Source: an uncultured Candidatus Saccharibacteria bacterium
GTDB lineage: Bacteria; Patescibacteriota; Saccharimonadia; Saccharimonadales; UBA4665
Direction of reading: 5' to 3'
Length of the DNA: 12,800 nucleotides
NCBI GenBank assembly: GCA_937988795.1
Contig: CALKHY010000094.1
Location: 1-12,800, forward strand
In this document: positions 1 through 6,044 of the stretch, one piece after another
Layout: each line of letters opens with the position of its first letter
Numbering within the stretch: position 1 is the stretch's first letter
Notes under the pieces: model-generated
Databases searched by the model: none
What the model saw: only the letters and a program-made list of their open reading frames with translations
Told to the model about the DNA's origin: nothing
Position numbers and translations under genes: made by a program

Positions 1-13
1 GCTCTTCCGATCT
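1..13. other. Untrimmed Illumina adapter end (assembly artefact)
   Basis: The first 13 bases, GCTCTTCCGATCT, are identical to the shared 3' end of the Illumina TruSeq read-1 and read-2 adapters. They sit exactly at the start of the sequence, as expected when an untrimmed read end is assembled into a contig terminus. Genuine genomic sequence probably begins at base 14. The reading frame of the neighbouring gene stays open through the adapter by chance, so its last four or so codons are not biological. Confidence 0.93.
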
Positions 14-324
14 GATGCGAACAGATACATCAGACCCCCAGCGCGCAAGAGCAGCGCCAGCAGGCCCACAGCCAGCACTGGCCATGTCGCCTCTGCAATG
101 TCTGCGGTTGCATCGCCAAACCGCATCGTCAATCCGGCCGCGCCCGCAATAAGCAGAATGTTCGTGAGCTCCCACCTCGGCGTGAACACCCGTTTCGACG
201 GCAGCACCGGCGCCAGCCTGGGTCCCAGCCGCATCAACGCCACGCCCAACTCCATGCCGCTGAGCACGTTATACACGCTAAACGCGGCCAAAATCACCAG
301 TAGTACCGCAAGTTCAGCGTTCAT
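14..324 (-). CDS. CydB-like membrane protein, truncated by contig end
   Basis: This is the N-terminal part (about 103 residues) of an integral membrane protein; the rest is lost at the contig end. There are three hydrophobic segments, at about residues 4-22, 52-66 and 80-100. The layout follows subunit II of cytochrome bd quinol oxidase: a first helix ending in SGMELGVALMR (compare DGFDMGVGML in E. coli CydB), a second starting TPRWELTNILLIAG (compare PHWDGNQVWLITAG), and a third ending LLALLLRAGGLMY (compare LASLFFRPVGFDY). If right, it would be part of a quinol-oxidising terminal oxidase or a relative. The ATG at 324 is chosen because GGGGGAG lies 7 nt upstream and an extended -10 sits about 45 nt upstream. 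The CydB assignment rests on remembered motif similarity only; another polytopic protein is possible. Confidence 0.5.
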
Positions 325-331
325 TGTTGTT

Positions 332-377
332 CTCCCCCATGGAAAGTGTCTCTCCCCTGTTTACGCTCATTGTACCA
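332..377 (-). promoter_or_regulatory. Extended -10 promoter and Shine-Dalgarno for the CydB-like gene
   Basis: Reading the minus strand, TGG-TACAAT (377 to 369) is an extended -10 element. Transcription would start near 362 and give a leader of roughly 38 nt. GGGGGAG (338 to 332) lies 7 nt before the ATG and is a good ribosome binding site. This is the exception in the window: most other first genes have their -10 directly before the start codon and no SD. Confidence 0.55.
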
Positions 378-425
378 TAAGCGCAAACCCTCAAACAGCA
401 TGAATTAACTCACATATGGGGTGTA

Positions 426-848
426 TTAAGAAAATTCAACCCCCAAGCGCCGGACAGCGTCAGCCGCAAAAGCTTCAAGCTGCTTGAGACGGCGGTCGTG
501 TTCGGGCAGATTTTTGAGCCTGGCAGCAAACTGGTGCCGGGTTTCGCCGTTCATGCGATACAGTGCAACGACATCTGCCTGCAACGCCGAAACACGGCCA
601 TCAAGCTGGTCAACCTGGCCGGACAGGTCGCGCAACTGCCGCTCCACGCGATTCATGCGGGTCTCCAGCCGCTTCAAGCGCTCCTCCAGCTTATCCGCCC
701 GCGTTTCCAACCGATCGAAGCGTTCGTCCATTGTTTCAAAACCAGCAGCAACCAGCTCTGTTAAAGCTGTGAGCTGCCTGGACATTTCGTCCCGCAGCTC
801 TTTGCCGAGATTTTGTAAGCCCTGTTTTGTAGTAACACTGTCATCCAT
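426..848 (-). CDS. Coiled-coil protein, 140 aa, paralogue of the protein at 7810-8364
   Basis: The function is not recognised. From about residue 35 to 95 the protein is a charged coiled coil with L/V spaced in heptads (MDERFDRLETRADKLEERLK and on). It has no signal peptide or membrane segment, so it is probably cytoplasmic. Its ends resemble those of the heptad-repeat protein at 7810-8364: an N-terminal VTTKQGLQNL against VATKEDIQNV, and a C-terminal AFAADAVRRLGVEFS against DWVERAAKRINVEFIH. The longer frame back to 959 is rejected because those extra residues overlap the upstream flavoenzyme gene. The ATG at 848 lies 9 nt after an extended -10, so the mRNA would be leaderless or nearly so. 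A scaffold or oligomerisation role is only a guess. Confidence 0.75.
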   Translation of the reverse strand: MDDSVTTKQGLQNLGKELRDEMSRQLTALTELVAAGFETMDERFDRLETRADKLEERLKRLETRMNRVERQLRDLSGQVDQLDGRVSALQADVVALYRMNGETRHQFAARLKNLPEHDRRLKQLEAFAADAVRRLGVEFS

Positions 849-857
849 GGCGCGAGC

Positions 858-866
858 ATTGTAGCA
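858..866 (-). promoter_or_regulatory. Extended -10 (TGC-TACAAT) for the coiled-coil gene
   Basis: On the minus strand TGCTACAAT runs from 866 to 858, followed by 9 nt and then ATG at 848. There is no Shine-Dalgarno sequence between them. The same nonamer stands before the paralogous coiled-coil gene at 8364, with the preceding bases also alike (CGTGTGCTACAAT here, CACGTGCTACAAT there). Confidence 0.6.
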
Positions 867-919
867 CACGTTGCCCCGCCGCAAAGTAGCTATCCACAGA
901 AACGTACAAACAGTACCAA

Positions 920-2584
920 CTAGAAACTCTTGCGGATGCGCGAGAAGCTGTAGTCCCAATCGGCGTCAGCTTTCTTGTGCGGGTTAAAGATGTTTTGCGG
1001 GTCCATGATTTCTTTCACTCGCTTAAAGTAGCCTAAAACTTTCTTGCCGTACATCTCTTCCAGCCAGGGGCCGCGCACCAGGCCGTCATTATGTTCGCCG
1101 GAAAGTGAACCTTTGTACCGCAGCACAAGGGTATTAACTTCTTCCATTGCCGGAAGGATCTTGGCCCGATCTTTTGGGTCCTCCAACTTCATGAGCGGTA
1201 TGATATGGAAGTTGCCGTCGCCCATATGGCCGGCGATAGTTGCGAATAGCTTGTATTTTTTGACAATCTTGCGAAGCCTGGGCAGAAATTCCGGCAAATA
1301 TTTTGGCGCCACCACCAGGTCGTCAATGAACGGAGCAGTGTGCTTGTCCTTCACCTTGCTGCGAAGCAGCTGGAAGCTATAGCGGCGCATGAGCCAGAAC
1401 TTTTCGCTTTTACCTTCGGTGACGGCTTCCTCAAACCCGTTAATTTCGTACCGGGCTTTATACTTGGCAAGCGAGCGGTGCAGGCTGTGTATTTTCTCGC
1501 GGATTTCTTCCTCGGAACTGCCCTTAAACGTAATAAGCAGTATCAATTTCGGGATGCCCCTAAGCAGCAGTATACCGTCGGGGATAAGGCTGATGAGCAG
1601 CCGCAAAAACTTCTTCCAGCCCAAGAGCTTCAGGAAACTTGGCATAAAGCGAATAGAGAGCCACAACGTGGTATCATCAAATGACTCAAAACGCGACGGC
1701 TTAGCCGCGACTACCTTTTCGATAACCTCGCCAAGCTTATTCATATCCTTCATAAAGAGAACGAGCATTCCTTCTTGTTCGCGGGCCGGCACGACGCGGA
1801 AGGTAATATCCGTCACCAAGCCGAGTGTGCCCTGGCTGCCCACGATTAGTTGGGTTAGATCAAAAATGCCTTTCTCGCGGTCCCACACATTCCAGAGGTG
1901 GTAGCCGGTCGAGTCTTTGCTGACTTGGGGCTTGGCGGCTTTGATCTCGTCGTAATGCTTTTCGCACAGCTCAAAAATTTCCCGGTAGACTTTGCCCTCA
2001 AAGTCTTTTTGAGCCATTTTTTTGACCAGCTCAGCCCGGGTAATGGGTTTGACAACTCGCTCCACGCCGTCCGCGAATACAACCTTCAGTTCATCCACGA
2101 AATCTTCGGTCTTACCAAACTCGATGGACTTTTCGCCGCCGGAATTGTTGGCTACCATGCCGCCAACGGTACAGAGATCCTTGGAAGCAGGGTAAGTTGG
2201 CATCAGTGTGCCGTGCTTGCGGCTCGTTGCGTAAAAATCGCGGTAGTATACGCCTGGCTGCGTTTGGATTTGCTTAGAGGTAATGCGCTCAATCTTGTTA
2301 AAGTGCTTACTAAAGTCAACGATGATAGAGTCGTTGATTGCGCCGCCGGACATGTCGGTGCCAGCCGAGCGGGCGGTTATCGATAGCTCCGGCATCTTTT
2401 CTTTATTTTCGGCCACCAGCTTGACGAGCTTCTGTACATCTTTGCTATCTTTTGGCATCACCACCAGCTGTGGCTTAATCTCAAACATCGACGCGTCGTG
2501 GCTATAGAATTCGAGCGTCTTGTCGTCGTCTTTAATTTCACCTTTAAAACCTGCGGCTATTAACTTCCGCTTAAACTCATCCAT
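920..2584 (-). CDS. FAD-binding oxidoreductase, D-lactate/glycolate dehydrogenase (GlcD) family
   Basis: This is a complete flavoenzyme of the VAO/PCMH fold, about 554 residues. The N-terminal FAD_binding_4 domain (about 38-265) has PQLVVMPKDSKDVQKLVKL, the pyrophosphate-binding loop ARSAGTDMSGGAI (about 71-83), LCTVGGMVANNSGG and LIVGSQGTLGLVTDITF. The C-terminal FAD-oxidase_C domain has the family signatures GHMGDGNFH (about 454-462), GEHNDGLVRG and MDPQNIFNPHKK. Relatives oxidise D-lactate, glycolate or other 2-hydroxyacids and pass electrons to a quinone or electron-transfer protein. A hydrophobic stretch at about 316-355 (LISLIPDGILLL and around) could dock it to the membrane. The substrate cannot be read from sequence. 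No Cys-rich Fe-S domain is fused, unlike some homologues. The start at 2584 is supported by a promoter ending 6 nt upstream. Confidence 0.9.
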   Translation of the reverse strand: MDEFKRKLIAAGFKGEIKDDDKTLEFYSHDASMFEIKPQLVVMPKDSKDVQKLVKLVAENKEKMPELSITARSAGTDMSGGAINDSIIVDFSKHFNKIERITSKQIQTQPGVYYRDFYATSRKHGTLMPTYPASKDLCTVGGMVANNSGGEKSIEFGKTEDFVDELKVVFADGVERVVKPITRAELVKKMAQKDFEGKVYREIFELCEKHYDEIKAAKPQVSKDSTGYHLWNVWDREKGIFDLTQLIVGSQGTLGLVTDITFRVVPAREQEGMLVLFMKDMNKLGEVIEKVVAAKPSRFESFDDTTLWLSIRFMPSFLKLLGWKKFLRLLISLIPDGILLLRGIPKLILLITFKGSSEEEIREKIHSLHRSLAKYKARYEINGFEEAVTEGKSEKFWLMRRYSFQLLRSKVKDKHTAPFIDDLVVAPKYLPEFLPRLRKIVKKYKLFATIAGHMGDGNFHIIPLMKLEDPKDRAKILPAMEEVNTLVLRYKGSLSGEHNDGLVRGPWLEEMYGKKVLGYFKRVKEIMDPQNIFNPHKKADADWDYSFSRIRKSF

Positions 2585-2619
2585 ACCCTAAGCTTAAGCT
2601 TAAAACTGGCTAATAGCAA
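2585..2619 (-). promoter_or_regulatory. Leaderless promoter of the flavoenzyme gene, overlapping a 14-bp palindrome
   Basis: On the minus strand: -35-like TTGCTA (2619-2614), a 17-nt spacer, -10-like TAAGCT (2596-2591), TAGGGT, then ATG at 2584. The expected transcription start falls on or beside the ATG and no Shine-Dalgarno is present. The -10 lies inside a perfect palindrome TAAGCTTAAGCTTA (2589-2602), which could be an operator where a dimeric repressor blocks the promoter; that role is inferred only. Confidence 0.5.
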
Positions 2620-2809
2620 GTGATCCAAATCATATTACACAAACAGCTGCTGCGACATACACTGCCCATGTTGTCCACCCAAAACCCGACTGGCATCTGC
2701 GACAACACCGTGGCCACCTATCGCCGGAAAGAAAACCTAAAAAACGTCCGTGTTTGAAACAACACTGGCGACTTGCAAACTATATAGAAAATCTGCGGGT
2801 AGTGTCGCA

Positions 2810-3208
2810 CTATTCTTCTGCATTTGGGTGCACTCCTTCGCCGGTGATTACAACCACCTCCCAGTCTTCAAGCGTCACCGTCAGAATAATTGGTGCGGCG
2901 AGACCGGCCTTGCGCGCCAGCGGGATCAATCCCGCCTGGTAGCGCTCCAGCCACTCCTTGCGCACCTCCTCGCGGCTTTTTGGCGGGCGGTCAAACTCAG
3001 CCAACCGCACGCGAATTTCTATCTCGGCTGCGGCCGTTGAATGATCGAACTCGCCAAACGGCGTGTTGAATATCGAGATCTTATTACGGGCATCCTCTTC
3101 GCTATATCTGCAAAGTTCGGCGCTCGCTTCATACACAGCACGGTTGAGCTGGCGCAACACCTCGTCATTTACCAACTCTTTAGAATAGTCACAACGGATA
3201 AGCGGCAT
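2810..3208 (-). CDS. Tautomerase-superfamily-like protein, 132 aa
   Basis: The protein starts MPLIRCDYSKEL, so Met removal would expose an N-terminal proline, the catalytic base of tautomerases such as 4-oxalocrotonate tautomerase and 5-carboxymethyl-2-hydroxymuconate isomerase (CHMI). Length (132) is close to CHMI (about 126), made of two fused beta-alpha-beta units. The layout also fits: a first strand, a helix (NDEVLRQLNRAVYEASAELC), a strand with HSTAAAEIEIRVR, a second helix (SREEVRKEWLERYQAG) and a strand ILTVTLEDWEVV. The reaction and substrate are unknown; keto-enol isomerisation is a family inference. The start at 3208 is fixed by AAGGAG six nt upstream. Longer upstream frames are rejected. 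It diverges from the broken TrmB-type regulator, which may once have controlled it. Confidence 0.6.
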   Translation of the reverse strand: MPLIRCDYSKELVNDEVLRQLNRAVYEASAELCRYSEEDARNKISIFNTPFGEFDHSTAAAEIEIRVRLAEFDRPPKSREEVRKEWLERYQAGLIPLARKAGLAAPIILTVTLEDWEVVVITGEGVHPNAEE

Positions 3209-3236
3209 ATCTATCTCCTTATGTCTATCCATTGTA
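3209..3236 (-). promoter_or_regulatory. Promoter -10 and Shine-Dalgarno of the tautomerase-like gene
   Basis: On the minus strand TACAAT (3236-3231) is a good -10 and AAGGAG (3220-3215) is a canonical Shine-Dalgarno 6 nt before ATG. The leader would be only about 16 nt. The site overlaps the presumed 5' end of the divergent regulator pseudogene, as is usual for a local regulator and its target. Confidence 0.6.
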
Positions 3237-4007
3237 ATCACAGTTTTACAGCAGCGCCACGTTGTGTCCGTTTTGGACAACAGCACTACTGCACCGAAGC
3301 GGCCATTTACTTGCATCTTTTAAGTAAGCAGCCCAAGACCATTCTGGAAATCGCGCGAGACCTGGATTTGCCACGCACGTCGGTATACGACAATGCAGTC
3401 AAACTGGCCGAAAAGGGGCTGGTGCAAAAATCGTCACCTTTAAAAGTCAAAAGCTCAAGGCCTATCCGCTTAGCATCCTCCAGACCTCGCTCGACAAACA
3501 GAAGGCGCGACTGGATGAATTGCAGGAAAAACTAACAACGCTAGAAGCAAGCCTGGCACATACCCTGGCTGTGCCAGCAAACACAGAGGTGCGCTATTTC
3601 TATGGCCCGCAAGGTTTCCGCCAGATGATGTGGAACTCGCTGCGCGGTAAGGAACATATCGTTTCGGCAGGGTAGAGGTCGTAGGCAAAAACTTTACCAA
3701 AAAACACGTCGAAGAAATCGTCAAACGAGGCATCGAAGACCGAGTCATAACTAATCCCGAAATTGTGACGAAATACCTAAAGACAGAAGATGGCGACATA
3801 CATGAGCTGCGCAAAAAATACCAACACACCAGGGTTATCAGCAAAGACAAGCTGTACATATCCGGCGACATCACCATCTACAACAACGTATTCGCTGTGG
3901 CGTACTGGAAACATGGCGAAGTGGTGGGCGTAGAAATCGAAAACGCCGAACTCGTCAAAACCCAGCGCAGCATCTTTGAACTCCTCTGGGAAAGTGCCAA
4001 CCGGTAG
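3221..4007 (+). pseudogene. TrmB-family transcriptional regulator broken by frameshifts
   Basis: Three reading frames together spell one TrmB-like regulator. Frame 2 carries the N-terminal winged helix: TEAAIYLHLLSKQPKTILEI, then DLPRTSVYDNAVKLAEKGLV. At 3426-3430, where five A's stand after GTGC, the frame moves to IVTFKSQKLKAYPLSILQTS and a coiled-coil linker (DKQKARLDELQEKLTTLEAS), then NTEVRYFYGPQGFRQMMWNS. That frame stops at 3673. A third frame then carries GRVEVVGKNFTKKHVEEIV to the C-terminal IFELLWESANR. One extra A near 3430 and one extra T near 3663 would restore a protein of about 260 residues, the usual size. The N-terminus before TEAA does not look like the family, so a third lesion near 3290 is possible; the true start is uncertain. 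Real decay and sequencing or assembly error cannot be separated here. Confidence 0.8.
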
Positions 4008-4070
4008 ATGACTATGTGTTGGCAGAGCGATATTAATTTGTTTTGTGTCAAAATTTTAACAACCGCTATG

Positions 4071-4108
4071 CTGGCAGTCTGGTAGTTTAGGATGTAAAAT
4101 AGCGTGAC
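4071..4108 (+). promoter_or_regulatory. Promoter of the yvcK-galU ORF
   Basis: A -10 TAAAAT (4095-4100) preceded by TG is followed by 8 nt and the ATG at 4109, with no Shine-Dalgarno. CTGGCA (4071-4076) with an 18-nt spacer is a possible -35. An AT-rich tract at 4031-4060, holding the small inverted repeat TTTTG-TGT-CAAAA, lies upstream and could act as an UP element or operator. The mRNA is expected to be leaderless. Confidence 0.5.
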
Positions 4109-5920
4109 ATGAAAGATCCAAAGATCGTTGTTATTGGCGGCGGAACCGGCTCGTTTGAGATACTGAGCGGACTGAAGAATTACACACCGAATCTGACAGC
4201 GCTGGTGTGCATGGCAGACGACGGCGGTTCAACCGGCATGTTGCGCGACGAATATGGCGTGCTGCCGCCCGGCGACGTGCGTAAGGCGCTCGTGGCGCTG
4301 GCGCGCACACCCGAGCTGCGCAATCTGTTTGACTACCGTTTTAACGATGGCGGCTTGGCCGGCCACTCGTTCGGCAATCTGTTTTTGGCCACGGTCGAAA
4401 AGATGAGCGACAACTTTGCCCACGCCGTACAACTCGCGAGCAGGCTGCTCAGCATCCAGGGGCAGGTTTTACCAATCACCCTCGACAAGGTAACGCTGGT
4501 TCTGGAAGACGGCGACCGTATCATCCGTGGCGAAGCCGAACTGGATAAGGGGGTAGTCTTTACGCGTCCGCACCCCACGGTACGCCTGGAACCTGCGGCG
4601 CGCATCACGCCGGAAGCCAAAACAGCGATTCTCGACGCCGATATGGTTGTTATTGCGCCCGGCAGCTTGTATGGATCAATTGCGGCAGCGCTGGTAGTGG
4701 AGGGCGTGGCCGAAGCGCTTAGGTGGTCTCGCGCACGAAAAGTATTCGTCTGCAACCTGGTGAGTGAGCATGGCCAAACCGACGGCTTTGCCGTGCACGA
4801 TTACGCCACGGAAATCGAACGGTTTTTGGGCAATAAAGTGCAGCTGGACTACGTGCTCTACAACACGCACGAGCCCGCACCAGAACTCCTCAAACGCTAC
4901 AAGGAAGAAGATCGCACCTGGGTACCGTTTGATGAAGCCATGCTATCTAAGCAGCACTATATTGCCATAGGAGACGACTTTGTAGCCGATGGGAGTAAGC
5001 GGCGCACACTTATCCGTCACAACCCTGAAAAGGTAGCGGCAAGAATACTGCAACTCGCACAAAAACGTGGTAAAATAAATAAAATGAATATCAATAAAGC
5101 CATCATCATGATGGCTGGGTATGGTACGCGCCGGTTACCTATCACCAAGGCACTCGAAAAGTGCATGCTGCCGGTTGGCAACCGCCCGGTTGTTGACTAT
5201 ATTGTCGAGGACTGCATCCGTGCCGGCATCAATGAATTCATTCTTGTCGTCGGCGAAGAGTTTGACCAAGTCAAACGCTACTACGGCCACAACCAGATTC
5301 TGGAAGAGTACCTGGAAGACAAGGGTAAGCTCGACGAGCTGGAGGAAATCCGCCACCTCGTTAAAAAAGCCCGCTTCCACTACGTCGTCCAGGACCAGCA
5401 CCAGCCGTACGGCACTGCCACGCCCGTCTGGCTGTCGCGTCACCTGATCAAGCCGGACGAAAAAGTACTAGTACTCAACGGCGACGCGTTCTTCTACCGC
5501 GAAGATGGCACGTCCGAGCTTGCCGACTTTCTGGAACAAGCCGAAAAGGCTGGCACGCCGAGCGCCATCCTTGTGAACGAAGTGCCGAAGGAAGAGATTC
5601 ACAAATACGGCATGGTTCTTACCGAAGAGCGCGACGGCAAAGAATTCTACAAAGGCATTATCGAAAAACCATCGCCGGAGCAGGTGTCGACCAACCTCGT
5701 CAATCCTGGCTCATACCTGTTTGACCCGGCCATCTTTACATTTGTCGACAAAAACATCGAGCAACATTTTGAAGGCGAACACTACCTCGTTGACGCCATC
5801 AACGACTACGTGAACGCCGGCAACGACATGGCAGTTATCCGCGCTAAGGGCGAGTACCTGGACTGCGGCACTACCGAGGCCTGGCTGGCCGCCAACCAGC
5901 GGATTATTGGTAGCAAGTAG
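4109..5920 (+). CDS. YvcK/CofD-like protein fused in frame to GalU-type nucleotidyltransferase
   Basis: This 603-codon ORF has two complete modules. Residues 1-about 320 are a YvcK (gluconeogenesis factor, CofD-like) protein: VVIGGGTGSFEIL, ADDGGSTGMLRDEYGVLPPG, GHSFGNLFLAT and PGSLYGSIAAALVVEG. YvcK proteins bind UDP-sugars and influence cell-wall metabolism and carbon flow. Residues 326-603 are a UTP-glucose-1-phosphate uridylyltransferase-like domain: AGYGTRRLPITKALEKCMLP, YGTATPVW, NGDAFFY, KYGMV, IIEKP and YLDCGTTEAWLAA; it would make UDP-glucose from UTP and glucose 1-phosphate. The linker is only KRGKINK. Both modules are of normal length, so this may be two genes lacking a stop, and a promoter-like -10 stands just before M326. 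The link is sensible either way: a UDP-sugar sensor next to a UDP-sugar-making enzyme. Sugar specificity is not provable by eye; related RmlA-type enzymes share these motifs. Confidence 0.85.
   Translation: MKDPKIVVIGGGTGSFEILSGLKNYTPNLTALVCMADDGGSTGMLRDEYGVLPPGDVRKALVALARTPELRNLFDYRFNDGGLAGHSFGNLFLATVEKMSDNFAHAVQLASRLLSIQGQVLPITLDKVTLVLEDGDRIIRGEAELDKGVVFTRPHPTVRLEPAARITPEAKTAILDADMVVIAPGSLYGSIAAALVVEGVAEALRWSRARKVFVCNLVSEHGQTDGFAVHDYATEIERFLGNKVQLDYVLYNTHEPAPELLKRYKEEDRTWVPFDEAMLSKQHYIAIGDDFVADGSKRRTLIRHNPEKVAARILQLAQKRGKINKMNINKAIIMMAGYGTRRLPITKALEKCMLPVGNRPVVDYIVEDCIRAGINEFILVVGEEFDQVKRYYGHNQILEEYLEDKGKLDELEEIRHLVKKARFHYVVQDQHQPYGTATPVWLSRHLIKPDEKVLVLNGDAFFYREDGTSELADFLEQAEKAGTPSAILVNEVPKEEIHKYGMVLTEERDGKEFYKGIIEKPSPEQVSTNLVNPGSYLFDPAIFTFVDKNIEQHFEGEHYLVDAINDYVNAGNDMAVIRAKGEYLDCGTTEAWLAANQRIIGSK
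5068..5083 (+). promoter_or_regulatory. Internal leaderless promoter before the GalU module
   Basis: TGG-TAAAAT (5068-5076) is an extended -10 lying inside the ORF, followed by exactly 7 nt and ATG at 5084, the natural first codon of the GalU domain (MNINKAIIMMAGYGT). The geometry matches the -10/start pairs at 6032-6045, 8384-8396 and elsewhere in this window. It suggests that GalU is also made as a separate protein, or that the fusion is only apparent. Confidence 0.5.
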
Positions 5921-6029
5921 TTAGTAGCTAGTAGTAAGCACAATGGATGCCGGCCTTTAGGCCGGCAATTATTGGCAGCCTTCGGCTATTCCTTTTTCCC
6001 CTTACTACTTACTACGTGCTACTTGCTAC
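5910..6029. repeat. Imperfect long inverted repeat flanking a GC hairpin
   Basis: The left arm at 5910-5938 (starts GTAGCAAGTAG, ends GTAGTAAG) matches the reverse complement of the right arm at 6001-6029 at 24 of 29 positions. Between them lies the hairpin at 5941-5974. The left arm contains the last codons and stop of the GalU module; the right arm ends directly before the -10 of the NADH dehydrogenase gene. Both arms are built from short GTAG/GTAA-like units. This resembles a small intergenic palindromic or MITE-like element; no transposase is present. Confidence 0.65.
5941..5997 (+). terminator. Hairpin terminator-like structure after the galU module
   Basis: TGCCGGCC (5948-5955), loop TTTA, and GGCCGGCA (5960-5967) form a perfect 8-bp GC-rich stem. 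CAAT (5941-5944) and ATTG (5971-5974) extend it after a 3-nt internal loop. A second small hairpin AGCC-TTC-GGCT (5977-5987) is followed by a run of five T (5993-5997). The T run is far from the main stem, so termination may be partial or bidirectional. Confidence 0.5.
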
Positions 6030-6031
6030 TA

Positions 6032-6044
6032 TATAATGCTAGGC
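6032..6044 (+). promoter_or_regulatory. Consensus -10 giving a leaderless NDH-2 mRNA
   Basis: TATAAT (6032-6037) is a perfect -10, followed by GCTAGGC (7 nt) and ATG at 6045. This decides the start: the in-frame ATG at 6036 overlaps the -10 itself and would lie upstream of the expected transcription start. No Shine-Dalgarno is present. Confidence 0.6.

Noticed and set aside
98..403. 101-codon plus-strand frame at the left end
   Set aside because: It lies opposite the CydB-like gene, has low-complexity Ser/Ala-rich composition, and lacks an SD or promoter.
849..959. N-terminal extension of the coiled-coil protein (37 extra residues)
   Set aside because: It overlaps the 3' end of the flavoenzyme gene in another frame and would place the good -10 inside the gene; the ATG at 848 fits better.
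2630..2779. Minus-strand 49-codon stop-free stretch with Cys pairs (PRCCRRCQSGFGW) and a hydrophobic tail, resembling a small zinc-ribbon membrane protein
   Set aside because: No ATG, GTG or TTG starts it in frame and no SD is seen. It could be a gene remnant in the 2620-2809 gap, but the evidence is too thin to list as a gene.
2750..3040. Plus-strand frames opposite the tautomerase-like gene
   Set aside because: They are antisense to a gene with a clear SD, -10 and family-like fold pattern, and their products have no recognisable features.
3470..3877. 135-codon minus-strand frame opposite the TrmB pseudogene
   Set aside because: Product is compositionally odd (Ser/Leu/Cys rich), while the plus strand spells a recognisable regulator across three frames.
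4041..4053. TTTTG-TGT-CAAAA as a terminator after the TrmB pseudogene
   Set aside because: The stem is only 5 bp and AT-rich with no proper T tract; an UP element or operator of the next promoter is more likely.
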